A stretch of 64,000 nucleotides of DNA from Casuarius casuarius (taxonomy: Eukaryota > Chordata > Aves > Casuariiformes > Casuariidae), in NCBI GenBank assembly GCA_003342895.1, contig PTFA01000273.1, positions 825,284 through 889,283 on the forward strand. Reading direction: 5' to 3'. Shown here piece after piece: positions 22,201-35,749 of this stretch (position 1 is the first letter of the stretch; every line of letters starts with the position of its first letter). The notes under the pieces are model-generated. The model ran no database searches. It was given only the letters and a program-made list of their open reading frames with translations, and was not told the DNA's origin. The position numbers and the translations under genes are program-made.

Positions 22201-24599
22201 AACATGCTGTTGATTTTGCAGTAGTATAGGTCATAATGCTAAATAAACATAAGCACAACAAGAAAGCATGGCTAACAAATAACTTAGTGCTGCAAAGAAA
22301 TTTGATGATTTTTTCTGAGCACTCAGAAATTAGTCATAGAAGCTTTCAGAGATATCATTCTGTTTATCTTTTTACCTCATGAGTACAGGTTGTTTTCAAT
22401 AAAGGCAGCAAAAATAATTTTAATACCTATTATTTATGTAACTTGATTTTGCAGAAAAATCTCACAAAGCAAACTTATCCATTAGAGTGAAAAATGCATA
22501 CAGTTATGTTTGTACAGCTCTATATAATTAAAGCAGATTTTTCAAATTTCATAATTAACTGCTTTTTCTGTGTTTTTTTTTACAGTATTTAATTTTGACA
22601 TATGAAAGACAGAGGATGAGCATTCACACATTACTTCTGAGTCTAAAAAGCACCTGCTCCAAAACAGTTTTAATGATACAACCACAACACATTAGAAGAT
22701 GCTTTAGCAGCATGTTTGCATCATTTTATTAAGACTGCATAACTAAAAAATTAGGGAAAAAACATTTATCATTATTTTTAAAATAGATTTAAAATCTAGG
22801 CAGTTTAATCTCAAATAATCGTGAGGAATAATTTATTCCTTCGCTGCCAATGGCTTTAAAACTTCTTCATGGATGAGCTAGTTTATCTAACTTAAAGTAG
22901 GAGAGTAGTCTCACTGAGATAACTGAATGTAACAGAACTATTTATATACTTAAATACCTTGCTGAATCAACTGTCACATTTTCTAAATTCATTGCCATTT
23001 TATTTCATAGGTCCTTTCATGTCATGCTTTCCCTCAACTCCAACAGGATAATTTTACAAATATTTTAGTGTTTGCCTTCCCCCTCCCCCAAAACACATGA
23101 CAAATACTGCATTCCCTTTCCCCAGTATATCAATGAGAGCAACTTGCATTTATATGCTGTCTCACTTATCCGCTTGAACATTCATAAAATGCTGTTTAGA
23201 TTTTATGATAAGTACCAGAAAAATTTAGACATACAACATCACGAACACTTCATTCCATCATGGTGTTTGGAAAAGTTCTTATGCTTAGCAGATGCAATGT
23301 CACAGAGAAGTAAATGACTATTTTATAATGTTAACAGCAGAAAAAGCAAGCCATTTAATGTATGTTCATGTCACTAACCATCAAGCTACTTTGGGCCCGA
23401 ACAGGCAGCTGCTGGACGCAAGCAACACTGAAAACTGGTCACTAGAAAAGCAAGAGAAAAGAGCCAAAGGTAATTTTCAATTTGCTGCTTAGGCAGTAGA
23501 AGTGGACTAACATGTAAACATGTAAACCCTGATTAAGAGTGTCATGGGATTTTATCACCCTTCCTGGTTAATATCTCCTTTTTCTATAGCTCACAATAGT
23601 ACACCATGACAAACATCACACAGCTCCCAGCACTCTACGAAAGCATCTGCTGAGTATTAACTAAATGGGAAGACTGTCACTTACTATCACCACTTGCTTT
23701 ACCAGTGAGGTGTTACTTGGACTACCTTTGTTATCAAGAGGTTATGAGATTGAAAGTTCACAGCTGGAGGTGGTAGGGAAGTAGGCAAACAACTACTTTC
23801 TCAGTCAGTAGGAGATGCTGGGTTAATAATTAATACCATAAAGAAAACATGGTTTCTGTTCTTCTCTGGATGTGCACATAATACTCATTAATGTTAACGG
23901 AGTTACAGAAGTGCATCAAAAGAATAGATGCTATAAAACCTAGAATGCTTTCTGACACATTAAAAAAGTATTGCATCTGCTTGCGTGAACCCCTCACATG
24001 ACATTAATGCTCTATAAATCGTATAGCAACTGTATTAATACTATTAACTGTACTAAAATTCAGACATTCATTTGATTTTATTTTACTATGCACTTTGCTG
24101 TTTTAGGTGATTTCTGTTTTTTCCAGCTGTGAATAATTTTATTTTCTTATAGTAAGTTTCTGTTTTATCCTTCCATATTTTTCTCTACAGCAGTATAATA
24201 AATTATTTTTGTGACAGAAGTCTCTTTTCTATAAAACTACAGAGATGAATGTTAAGAAGATATTTATTTCAGTTTTAGGCTTTGGTCTTCTTGATATTTT
24301 TACTCTGGAGATAAAGTAGCTTTTAGAATCCTTTTTCTTTTTTTATTTTCTCATTTCTTTCAGCAGAGGAGTTTTTCGGTCAGTGTTTAGTCTTCTGAAA
24401 AAGCCAGCCTCCCCAGAGAGTTGTAACTACTTGTCAATCTCACAAAAGCAAAGATTAGAATTTAAAGTACTCCCTTTCTTTCAGCTGCAAAGTTAACTCC
24501 ATGCATGCCCCCCTCCTGTTGGTATACAAAAAATGCACTTGAACTTGCTGGTGCTTTCAACTTTAGTTGCCTGCCCAGAGCACAGCAGATGCTAAAGTC

Positions 24600-24740
24600 A
24601 CTGGTGGCTCCAGTGCCGCACGCCACTGATGCAACGTACCGCCAGTGCAATGTACCCCCCCAGCGCAAGGCACTGCCACTGCCTGTACCACCGAGGCAAT
24701 GTACTGCTGCTTCAAGCACGCAGTGCCAGTGTACAGTTCC
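24600..24740. repeat. GC-rich degenerate minisatellite-like block
   Basis: The block repeats a motif of the type GCAATGTACCGCC at irregular spacing (for example near 24631, 24646, 24691). It is much more GC-rich than its surroundings and both strands are open over it (84 and 150 codons), but the translations show no known domain. Confidence 0.55.
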
Positions 24741-27700
24741 CCTAAGCGTGTGGAGGTGAAGGGTTTGGTGATAGCATGTGTGCTGTCTAAGCAGACACCA
24801 AAGGAGGACTAGACTCAGGAAGATTTTACCAAGGGTTACAAAGTCCTGGTAGGGATGAATCCTTCTGTCCCCAAGGCAACAGCCCCCCCAGTTTCTGTGT
24901 TGCTTTAACTCCATTGACCAAACTGGCTATTTGCAGCACTGAAAAGTGGAAGACCACTGAACCAGATTTGGTGGGACCACCACTATTCCTAAGTATGACA
25001 ATTCAGTTTTCCACACCTCAGTCTTAACGTGATGAAACTCCCACTTCTGAGACTGTTTAGAGATGTATGGACGTGCATTGCCTCCTAAGAGGTAGATACA
25101 CAAAATTGTTATCAACCACTCCTGTGCTTTTTGCCTTTCCATAAAATGCTCCTTACATGCAAAGGGACAGCCAAGTTCTCTCACAATCTGGAGGGAAAAA
25201 ATGGTGTGTGCCAGCTTACTACAATATAAAGACTTTGGGTAAAACTCTTAGAAGAATTAGAAGCATGCACTTAAGGGAAGCACTGATAAAGCTGAAACAT
25301 CTGTAATATGACTTTGCATGGCAGATATTTGCACTCAAGCTAAGCCACCTAATGACCCCATCTGCCTGCAAACACCATGATGTAACTGTGATGAAGACAT
25401 CCATGGGACATAAAAATTGTGGAACCAGCCTCAGTTTGTTTCAGAGAGGTGAATGTAACACAGCATAATCACTCCTCCACAGATATTAATAGTCATCTCA
25501 TGCTTTCTGAGTTGAGTAAAAATATATTTTACTTGTTCCTTCATTTTTTCATTTTCATTTTTTTTTAAACTCTAGCTAGGAATAAAACATTAGGAGGAAG
25601 AGCTGGATTCTATTTCTTCTTGTATACCAGGCAGTCACTCTTCATTTCAGGGAATGGCTCTTAATGAACAACTTCATAACTGATGTTCAGATACAGTCAA
25701 TGAAATGAAAAAATTTCCATAACCCCATTCTTCCATTTCTAGAATCTGTAGATTATTTCTTATTTTTCTTCACATTCATTCTAAGTTAGTATTACATCTT
25801 GAGGAAAATGGGAAAAAAAAAGGCATAAGATGTTAGAAAAAAAGGTTTGGGTGCTGATCACTATTCATGAATTTGAAATTCAGAAATTAATTAAAAAGAA
25901 ACAGATATAGAATCACTTACAGAGGACTATACTCTATACCACCTCTGACCAGAACATTAGCCATCATTAATTCATTTCACCGTTTTCCATCACTTCCACT
26001 ATAAAAGTAGTGTAACAAACTTTCAAAAAAGCAGAACATAAAAGGCTTATCCTAGAAAGGCCTAACAACATTTCAGGCAGACTTCTGAGAGTCAGTATGT
26101 CAGTTCTGCAATTTAATGAGGGAAATCCTGATAGAGAGATGACTGATTACGCTATCTGTAGAGAAGCCATCTATTAGAAAGAACGGGCTTCTTTATGAGG
26201 CACACATACAGCACAATTAAACGTATAAACATATGAGTTTGATGTGGCCTGTTGTTGTGTTCTGGGTAGGCAGCAAGCCACTGGATGATGCAGTTTCTGG
26301 AAAAGAATATTCAGATTAGTCAAAATAATAATGTGCTTCTGAATAGCATGGAAGATTAGGACCAAGAATGTGTGCTTTTCAATTCCCTATTACATAACAT
26401 TTGCAAGGAATTCTGTCGACTTCTGCGGGACTGTTTTAAAGTCTAACAATAATGAGCAAATACTGTTTTAATAAGCAAATGACCAACAACAAATCAAGCC
26501 CCAAGATAAGTTTAAAGAAACAGTAGGTACAATCATGCAAAACAAAATCTGAATTCAAAGCAAAGGACAATTTCTGTACTACAAAATCCTTTCAGAATCC
26601 AGTAAATAGCTCTGTGTTAACAGCCAGCTGGTCTATCAAAAAAAACATGTTCCATGTTCTCTGTGTAATTACTGCTCATGCACATGAAATAAATGTGCTC
26701 TGTCCAGGGTTTTCACTCAAATCACCACTCAATACCTCTCAAAGATATTCTCATTCAAAACATCAATGGAATCAGGGCTGTAGCATCTCAATTTGTCCCA
26801 AGATACATAAACTGACCTATAGAAGCATTGCAATCAAAAAGTAAGAATGCTTGAATTTCACAGTGTTCCCTGAGAGATACAAGAGTTGAAGTACATGCAG
26901 CTTATGACTCATCTACTTTAAAATCGTCTATTATTCTTGCTCATTAACTAAATTTGACACCACACTAAAAATACATAGTCTGGACATAAGCTACTTGATC
27001 TCAGGGATTTTAGAAAACATGTTCCAGTAATTCATATTGCCAACTTTACTACAGAGTCTGAGACAATAGTGATTTTAGAGGTAATCCCACCTCCAGCTAG
27101 TCACAGGCAATAGAGTTTCACTCTGTTGGTGCCAATATCTTCTGGCAGAAATGGAGCACATCTGCCTTGTTTTTTTTCTATGCAAACCACTGTTTTGTTT
27201 CCTGCTAAGTGGAGGTAAAACACAACTAGAGGGGAAGGATGGGCAGTGTTCAAGATTGACTTGGCGAATTTTTTAAAAGCTCCAAGTTTTTGGTTAAGCG
27301 AGATTTTATAACCCATTTCTATATTCCTCATTCTGGCTGTGGAAGGAATGTAAGTATCAGTTTTCTGAACAGAGGCTCTAAGGATTTTATAGGTCAGCTC
27401 TCCAGATTTTATGCGGAAGATCCTGGTGTGATGGTAACTGGTGTCGATACTCCTGGGGGACCATTCAGCTAGCCAGACTGGGTTTCTGCTAGTGAGGCAG
27501 CTTAGTGTTCACAACATGCGTGTGCTAAGCGGCCCTGCCATTGACATGACTTCTGAGATGAGTTTTGCAGCCTGTGCTCTGTGCTGCGATGTCAAGGCAG
27601 TACTGTTAACTCATTTAAAACTAATGGTTGGTGCCATTCTAACTCAAATCATTTTTCACTGTGTATTTATCTTACATCAGTGTCCTGCCACCGAAACTTG

Positions 27701-30700
27701 TTCTAGCTTAGAGCATACATTAAAGGCTCCCAAAATGCATGAGATTTGAAAAGCTCATAGCTTTAGATTAAATCTTTTCTGTGTGCGTTTGATAGGGAGG
27801 AATTTGGCTGGTAGTGTACAGTTCTGAAAATCACAACTCTGCGTGATTAAAAGTATTGTGGAATCACAACTTTGCAGTGTGGAATTGGAAAATTTATATT
27901 ATTTTCCTTCTGCAAATGGATTCTAAGGACTTAGAGTACAGAAGAAAAAGTCTGTAAACAAACACACTTTTTTAAAACAAATCTATTTTTTTTCCTCCAC
28001 ACAAATGAGTATAATAAAACAGCTCCCAAACAAACACCTCCACCAAAGGCCAGTGCAGTGCCTCTCCTCTGAAACAAAAACAAAAAAACCAAAAAATCAA
28101 AAATTTCTTATGGACACAGAATTGCAATGTTTTTAAGCACAGCAATTGAGATTAAACATTTGTAGCACATCCCCATAAGCAAACAGGAAACCGACATATT
28201 CAAAGGAATAAAGGAAAAGCCTGTGTTACATTTTTTCTCCCCTTTTCATAATAAACCATACACAGTAAAACTGAATGGGAAATATACTGTCAGTATTACA
28301 ACATGAAAATATTTCAAAGTTACAGAAATTCATTACAACGTCTATGCTGTGTCTTGATCAGCACGCTTAACCTCTTTGATTATATCTTTATTGAGAACTT
28401 CTCTTTGTCTACAATCATTGATAGCTTTCTTCCTCTCTAGATTTTTTGGCAGCGTTTGTGAATTTAATCAGAATCACTGAATCACTGCACTCCACCATCC
28501 TTACCAGCATTCAAGCTGATATCACCACTCATGATAGCTGACCCTGATTTTTAAGCTTGAAAATCCCACCAACTGTAACTCTATGCCGTATTTTATAATC
28601 AGCTCTCTGAGGAGATCATGAGACCTATACATCCGCATCCTCAAGTTCACTCTTCCCAGTGGAAGACAAAATACAGAGAGAAGGGATGTTTCAAATGAAA
28701 GACACCTACAAAGATAAAGTGTCTTGTGCAACGACAATGAAAATAAACTCTTTCCGTATTCACAGTCCACACACTTAAAGGCATTTCACCTCTCCCCAGG
28801 TTGATCATATACTTAGCTATAAATTTATGTAAGAGTTTTTATAAATTGATTTGCATATGTGAGATTTCAAATGACTTGGCTGCATTTTTATTCAGTGGGG
28901 GAAAGAGATTTTCTCTCAGTAGCTTCTGAAAAGGAGACACTAAAATGGCAGATGTTCTGAAAAAATACGTGAGGAACACAGCAGGGCTCCTCCATAACCT
29001 TGGGTAACCTGAAAAAAGCCTGATTCATTTTTCCAGTTTCCTTAAGAGAAACTATGTTATGAAAAACACACAAACATTTTTGCATGTATTTTAATCTTTA
29101 AATGTATTCAGTTACACTAATGGTGAAAAAGTAAGCCACAAGTTTATGGTGGACTTTCTTAACAACAGAAGAGGAGTAATGGGTTTTTAATTAAACATGT
29201 AGTCATCAAGTCACAGAGCAATGCTTACATTTGTTTTCTCCATGGCTCTAGGAACACCAAATCACATCTCATTTTACTGCAACATATTGACGAAGTAAAT
29301 GGAGTTCAGGAAATATCAACAAAACTTATGAGGCACCTGAATGAAGTAATTCATTGTGCAAGCTTAGGAGACTAAATGTAAGAGCTCTCTTAGCAAATAA
29401 TTAAAATAAATAGCAGTTTAGCAGGCAAAGGATGCCCAGAAAAGGAGGACAAGGTTTAAAATGAGGTCTTTCAATCAGTCATAAGCAGCATGAGAAAATG
29501 GTGTAAGAGGGGAAGCACTGTCTGCTTACCATTCTAACTTAGTGTGGAAATAGTATATGCAAAAAAAGAGAACTAGAAGGATAAGATAAAAGCAATGACA
29601 ACAGTAGCAACAGTATTGGTTCAGCTGTAGCATATATATTGAAAAATTGAAAAATAGACGGTAAATGATAAATACTTATGCAAACTCAGAGCTCCTAGCT
29701 AAATTCCTAAGTTTGTTTTTTAGCTAGTCTTGAAGCTGATGTATATAGCTGATCTATATAAAGAGGCGCCAAAATCCCCACTTTGATGTTTCTGGATATT
29801 TTATGCTTTTGCTTCACAATGTACACATTCCTAATGTCCTTGTAACTTAACCCCCAAATATCTTTGTTTAAATCATACTTCAAAAGCGTATTATGAATTT
29901 CTAATTTATTTATTATTATATATTGCGGATTTTCTTTCATTTTGATATTATTTTTACTTTTTTTTTTGGATCTGCATGGTACAATGTGAGCAACCCAGTA
30001 ATGGGTATGAACAAGAAACAGTTTATTATTTCATTTCTGATGTCACATTATGCTTTTTGGGAGATGAAACTGGGTGTTTATATGCAGTGAGTATTTTATA
30101 TCACTAGATGAACAGCTCCATTTTTTCTATTCTATTGTAAAATCTTTGTGGCAAGAACAGTGTCATTGTATATGCTTGTAGAGTGTCCAGTACAATGGTG
30201 CTTCAGTCTTGATTGGAAACATACAATGCTATTGTAACACAAATAAAAATGATAATAATATATGTTGATTGAAATATTAGATAAATATATGACAGCTGAT
30301 GAGACCATATCATTCACTAAAGGGACTTTGAACCCACTGTTCTTTTACTTATATAAAACCTGAGTGCTGTTTGTGATAATGGAACATTTTCATTCATTCC
30401 ACACTGGAGCAAATGCAAAGTAATAATGACTTAATATATGATAAGAGTATTGCTAGTGAGAATAGTTCCATTTTGGTAAATAAATTACTTTGAGCTATCA
30501 CATGCCCCAAAGTAAATGGACAGCTGCAACAGTTTTCAGTAAGCTATTAGTGTGCAAAGATAAAATGATGCACTTTTTGCTTAGACAAAAGCTTGGCACA
30601 ATAGCCAAAACAGCTGATTCGTTAGATTCAGGACTTCATCCAGGCTGCCATGAAAACTGTTTAGCTTTACCTTTCAAACACAGAGATGAGAATCTGACAC

Positions 30701-33464
30701 AATTTAAAAGGCTATTTCTGGGCTGTCAATCAGAGCAGGCCAAGGGATGAACACTGTATTTGCAAGTTATCAGGAACATGCCAAATGTAGACACAGAAAT
30801 TAGACTGTTACATTACTCTGTGAAACCTGGATTATGGAAATACAGAAAGAAAGAAAGAAAAGCAACTGGAAAAAAAGCAAAATGGTATCTGTGTTTTTTC
30901 TCTTATTGGTATTGATGAATAGTTAAATAAAACAAAGCAATCTACTGAAGACAAGCATTCACAGCAAGAAAAAAGGAAAATCATCAACAGTTGTCATCAG
31001 TTATTTAATAGAGACTTCATGTCTTGTCTTAGAAAAACAAATAATTTTAGTTGTTATTCAGCTAAGTATTGTTTTTCAGTGGGATGAGATGCAGAATTGT
31101 TGTTAAAAATAAAATTTTATTATGCTGCAACAATATTCTGTCTATTTGTTTTTGATGGCTGCCCTTGGAGATCATAATATTGGATTTCAATTATACAACC
31201 ATATTTGATGCTCTGTAAACATACTCAAATATAGCTGACTATTAGTGGGATGGAAAAAAGAATATTCAACCATATACACATTTGTAAATGTTCATCAACT
31301 TGCAGAATCAAGGAGACTGGAAATGGAAAGCACCAACTTCAATAGTCTCCTTCATTCAGGATTCTTCCCAATGGCCCATTTTCTAACTTGTTTTCTCTTG
31401 TCACATGTTAACTGCTCTGTGCCTATAATCATCTACATACTCTGTACGCCTTTACATTTCCCCATCCTGAAACTGTAACTGATACATATATCCATGTTTT
31501 CCATTATGAATGTTATCAAATTTTTCAAATAAATGAATGCACTATAAGCATCCTCAGCAAGAAAGAAACTCAGATCTATTTTGTCTGAAGTACTCCTATG
31601 CAGCTTCACAACTTCACAGCCCTTATGTTAAAGGAATATGGTCAAAGAAAAGGTTACATAGCGGGAATGTAGCTGCATTTCCCTTGTCTAATAATTCTAT
31701 TAAACAATTTCTTTAACTCTTTTCCTTCCACTTTCCCTGTTTTGGAGTAATTAAATGTGTCTTTTTAGAATAACATTATGGAGAGGCTCATTAACTGAGG
31801 ACTAATTCTAAAATAGGAGGTAGATGTTATGATGGAAAGATGAACCATAAAATAAATGTTGTAAAACCAAACTGTCAATGATGTGAATTTTGAAGAATAA
31901 AAATTATCCAGAGAGAACTAAAGCCAAAAACCATTCAATATTTGAGGCCAGACTATTAAAACAACTCATCTGCCATAACAGAAATAGATGTGTTTGATTT
32001 TTTAATTGTTTAATTTTTGAATTGTAATAGTAAGCTTTTATACAAATTTCATCCTTCTTCTTTCCTTCAGAAAACTAACACAGTATATGCATACCATCAC
32101 ATTGTTAACTCTTTTTGTGTGTTACATCCCTTTTTCTGTCTCGGCTAATTAGATGAAAAGCTACTTTTTTCCCAAAACAAAACATGAATTAGCCTTCCAA
32201 AATTCATGTGTTTGGTATAAAATTTATCAGAATTAAAACAGATAGTCATGAATTTGGGAAAACTTACATTTGCACTTCTATTTTGGGGGGTTACAAGCCT
32301 TTCTTATCTAAAATCCAGTCCTACCTATGAGCTTGTCTTCACCACTGACAATGTTAAAAGCTTTTCTTTCCCTTCCTCCCTCCCTTTCCCCTCAGTCCTT
32401 CCTTCTTTCTATCTTTGTAGCTGTCTATATTTCACATAGTACCAAATAAAATTTTAGGGAGGCAAGAGTTTCAGGAAAGCTTCAACTACAGTTGATATAG
32501 TTTTGATCAAGAACTGACAACAAAGTAGGTCCTAAGAATACTAAGGCCCCAAGTCACAGTGACTTTGAATCATTATTACATGGGAAAATAATTATTAACA
32601 ATAATAGCAAAGGAATATCTATCATAACAATACTGTTGTTAATAATAGTAATAATGATTCTTTGTTCAAAGACAGAGACCTACCTTGTGATCTGTCTAGT
32701 CAGAATCTGCAGTGAAATAGCTCTCTCCTCTCCTGATAGGGAAAAAAATACTTACCATGCTTTATCTTGAAGACAAGATGCACAATACGGCCTTCTTTTT
32801 ATTGAAGTGGACTGACTTGCAACATCAACATTGAGTATCACCCGAAGATCTGTTGCATGACTTGAACTTTTGACTAAATAATCACAAGGGAAGCATGATA
32901 AAAGCTAATCTGGGGGAAGACCCCACAAAGACAGCAGAGGACAGCTTTGGAAAATATAACTAATACACTTCCAAGGCTTCTTGATTTATCACAGAAAACA
33001 TTACGTCGTAAGACTCAAAACTCTCATTTGCAAGTTCTCTGATAAGATTATTTAAAAGGATGCCTTTTTGGCTAATCATATAATTCAAATGTAAATCTGT
33101 AGCTATGGAAAGATCTACTGCCTACAAAGAAAGATTAACATTAATTTAGAGAATGGTCTCCACCTACAACCTTGCACAAAGAAGTAGCACAGTACATTGA
33201 TTTCCCTTCTGTTGTTCCATATCAATACCAAGGGGGCCCACATGGAAAGCAGATGTTAGGACAGAAGAGTATTCTCATTTCTCAGCAATTTTCATCAGCC
33301 AGGAAACAGTAAGATCTTTACTTGTAAATGAATCAAATGCCCAATAATAGGCACTGAATAGCCTAGAACTGCACACATTTTGATAAGGTTTTAAATTCAT
33401 TTGCCAGTCGCTTCCGAGGAGCTTAAGTAACTGTGTAAAATACAAATGCAATAAATCTCTTTGC

Positions 33465-33605
33465 ATTATCTCTCTTTTGCAGAAATTTAAATGTTGATAC
33501 AATGCAGTTAAATGGTTGGTCAATAATCACATAGTGGGCCAGTAGCAAGGCTGAAAATAAAAATCTAAGCCCTGACTTTGAAAGAGCTCTGTTCTCATCA
33601 TGGGA
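33465..33605 (-). mobile_element. Probable MIR/CORE-SINE fragment, minus orientation
   Basis: The plus strand follows the reverse complement of the MIR core over a long stretch: TTTTGCAGAAATTTAAATG in place of the MIR TTTTACAG...GAAACTGAGG, then a GGTTGGTCAATAATCACAT counterpart of the "ggtcacac" block, then CAGTAGCAAGGCTG. It is diverged; the match is by eye against a remembered consensus. Confidence 0.5.
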
Positions 33606-34804
33606 AAAATCTTTCTGTCCATATATTTATGGTCTTGCATGGGCCCTTCTGAAAGTAAATAATTACTTTCACCTTAGTTATTCCACAGCAGACAGTCTAT
33701 TGCCCTTACTACGTCTGTCATCCACTTCCAATAATCCAAGCATTTCAGACTCAAAAATAACCAGTACTGAAAATAAAACATATACAAGACTGAAAAGGAT
33801 TTGTATCAGAAATGTCAGTGGCAAACATCAGGCAGGGTTGAATATATTTTGTTTTGAAGGATGCATCTAAAATAAAAATACTTCTTTGGCAGAAAGCTTA
33901 TATTGTTCAGCATCAACTCCTACTGAATTGCTCTATCCTTCTCTCCAAACTGCACCAGAAGCTTAAAAAAACCTGTGTTAAAACTGCAACACCATGAGGT
34001 GTGGCTGCCACAGATAATTGCAGCCCTGTGGGTGATAATCTACTGACAGCCGCCTATGTTTGTTATTGCCCCAGGGTGATGATTAACACAGGGGGAACCC
34101 AACCAAGACCCCCTGAAAATGTCTTTAGCCATGCACAAACAAAATCACATTAAGTTTTTTGGAAGACCTGGGGCTTTAGGAACTTTTATGAAATGAATTT
34201 TGAAGTAATTCACCTGATTTTCTGTATAGCATGGAGTGACTTTAGCCAAAACAAGACTCATTCTTTAACATTAAGTCTTTCAGGTTCTGTGCCTCCCATG
34301 CAATGACTGTTTTGTTTACTGTTTTTGTCTCAAGTACAGTGAAATTTCTGGAAATTAATCCAGGCTTTTCCCTAATAAACAGCTGTTGAGTACCATGGAC
34401 TAAATCCACCAGAGGTTAGCTGTCCTATTCCAACAGCTTACTACATGTGTATTTAATCACTCCTATATAATGGTAACTGTATTTCCCTTTTGTACATGCG
34501 ATGTATTCTATGTTAAAAAGTATATTTAGAATCAGATTGTGATATTTATATGACATAGAAAATAACCTAAATTTTTCACCTCTTTTGAGAATGTCATCTT
34601 TTTTGGGTGCAGGTAAGGCAACAGAGGAATAAACCTGTAATTAGGAATGAGTGGACCTATTTGCCTAACATTTAGTGAAATTCTCCATTATTTTTAATTT
34701 AAAAATGATAATGGGATCAGGTGGGAGATTAGCAGTCTGGGATTTGAAAGGTTAATATTCCATAATGGAACAGTGAGAAGGGACTTCTTATTTTTAGAAG
34801 ATCT

Positions 34805-34965
34805 CACTTCCATTTTCAGCCTTGCCATAGATTGTTCAGCACAGGACACGCTCTCTTCATCTTAGTTTCTTCAGTTTTAAAACAGAGATAAAACTCTTTA
34901 TCTCAGCATAGTATTGGAAAGGTTTTAAAATTACTGGAAAGCCCTTTTAGGTCACTGGTTGAAGA
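34805..34965 (+). mobile_element. Probable MIR/CORE-SINE fragment, plus orientation
   Basis: CAGCCTTGCCATAG, then CTTAGTTTCTTCAGTTTTAA followed by AACAGAGATAA follow the MIR order ("...tgcctcagtttcctcatctgtaaaa...gataa"). It is diverged and judged by eye. Confidence 0.5.
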
Positions 34966-35690
34966 TGCTATACAGTTTCAAAGTAATGACATTAATATAA
35001 TTTCTGGTTCCACACAGTAGGTAAAGCTCTGAGAGCTTCATTACACTATCTTATTAATGGGTCTTCAGTGTTGACCTGGAGGAACCAGTTCAGTAGATGA
35101 GATGGCAGTTCAGACATGATGTGTATTTGATCACTGGTCTCTTCAGAGAGACAGCTAACAAGAATTGGATTTTAAATAGTGCCATTATGATTGCAGCTTC
35201 TGTTAAGTGGACACCTGTCCATTAGAAATTGGAATGTGATTGCTAAATCAATTTTGCACAAACTGCTGGCCATTCAGCTCAATAGTTATAGCGTCCCACC
35301 AGCCTGAGACTAATTAGAACAAGTGAACTAATTTTAAAACTGAATTGTTCCCCAGTGCCATTTTATGACAAGTTTTGTCTACATGTTGTAAGGACTATAC
35401 TTCAATTTGAAGTCAATGAAGTTGTTATTTTGGTTTTTTAGATTGCAAAATTTCTTACATTGCAACAGAACTGTGAGATGGTACCTTACTAATATGTTAC
35501 CTGGCCTCCTATTTCATTTTCAAAACACCAGCAATCAGTGAAAAGTAATAAATATATCAGAAAAGGTTCAGTCAGAAGGCCTGCATTTTATTTTATATGG
35601 AATTTGAATATTCTTAAGAGCATTCAAAGCGCACACCCTTACAAGGCAGCAACAGAAGCTACACAGTAGGAAGGAGAACATGCTCTAAGG

Positions 35691-35749
35691 CCTTCCTTCT
35701 TTCCTTCCATCCTTCTTCTCTTTGTCTCTTCTTTCCTTCCTTCCTTCCA
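35691..35749. repeat. CTTC-rich pyrimidine tract
   Basis: Nearly pure CTTC/CTT pyrimidine sequence on the plus strand, ending TTCCTTCCTTCCTTCCAG. The terminal CAG is acceptor-like on the plus strand but nothing coding follows. Confidence 0.9.

Larger units (their letters stand above)
9776..24470 (-). other. Proximal part of a very long PTPRD intron; no exon seen
   Basis: This begins the long intron upstream of the first Ig2 exon, whose acceptor TTTTGCAG ends it at 9776. I read it for the expected Ig1 exons and saw none. It holds an AAAT tract (10813-10840), a 16-bp triplicate (16248-16295) and a TTAGGA-like stretch (15997-16013). Open frames here are 60-120 codons and unremarkable. The intron assignment assumes the gene continues upstream, as PTPRD does in other vertebrates. 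Confidence 0.7.
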
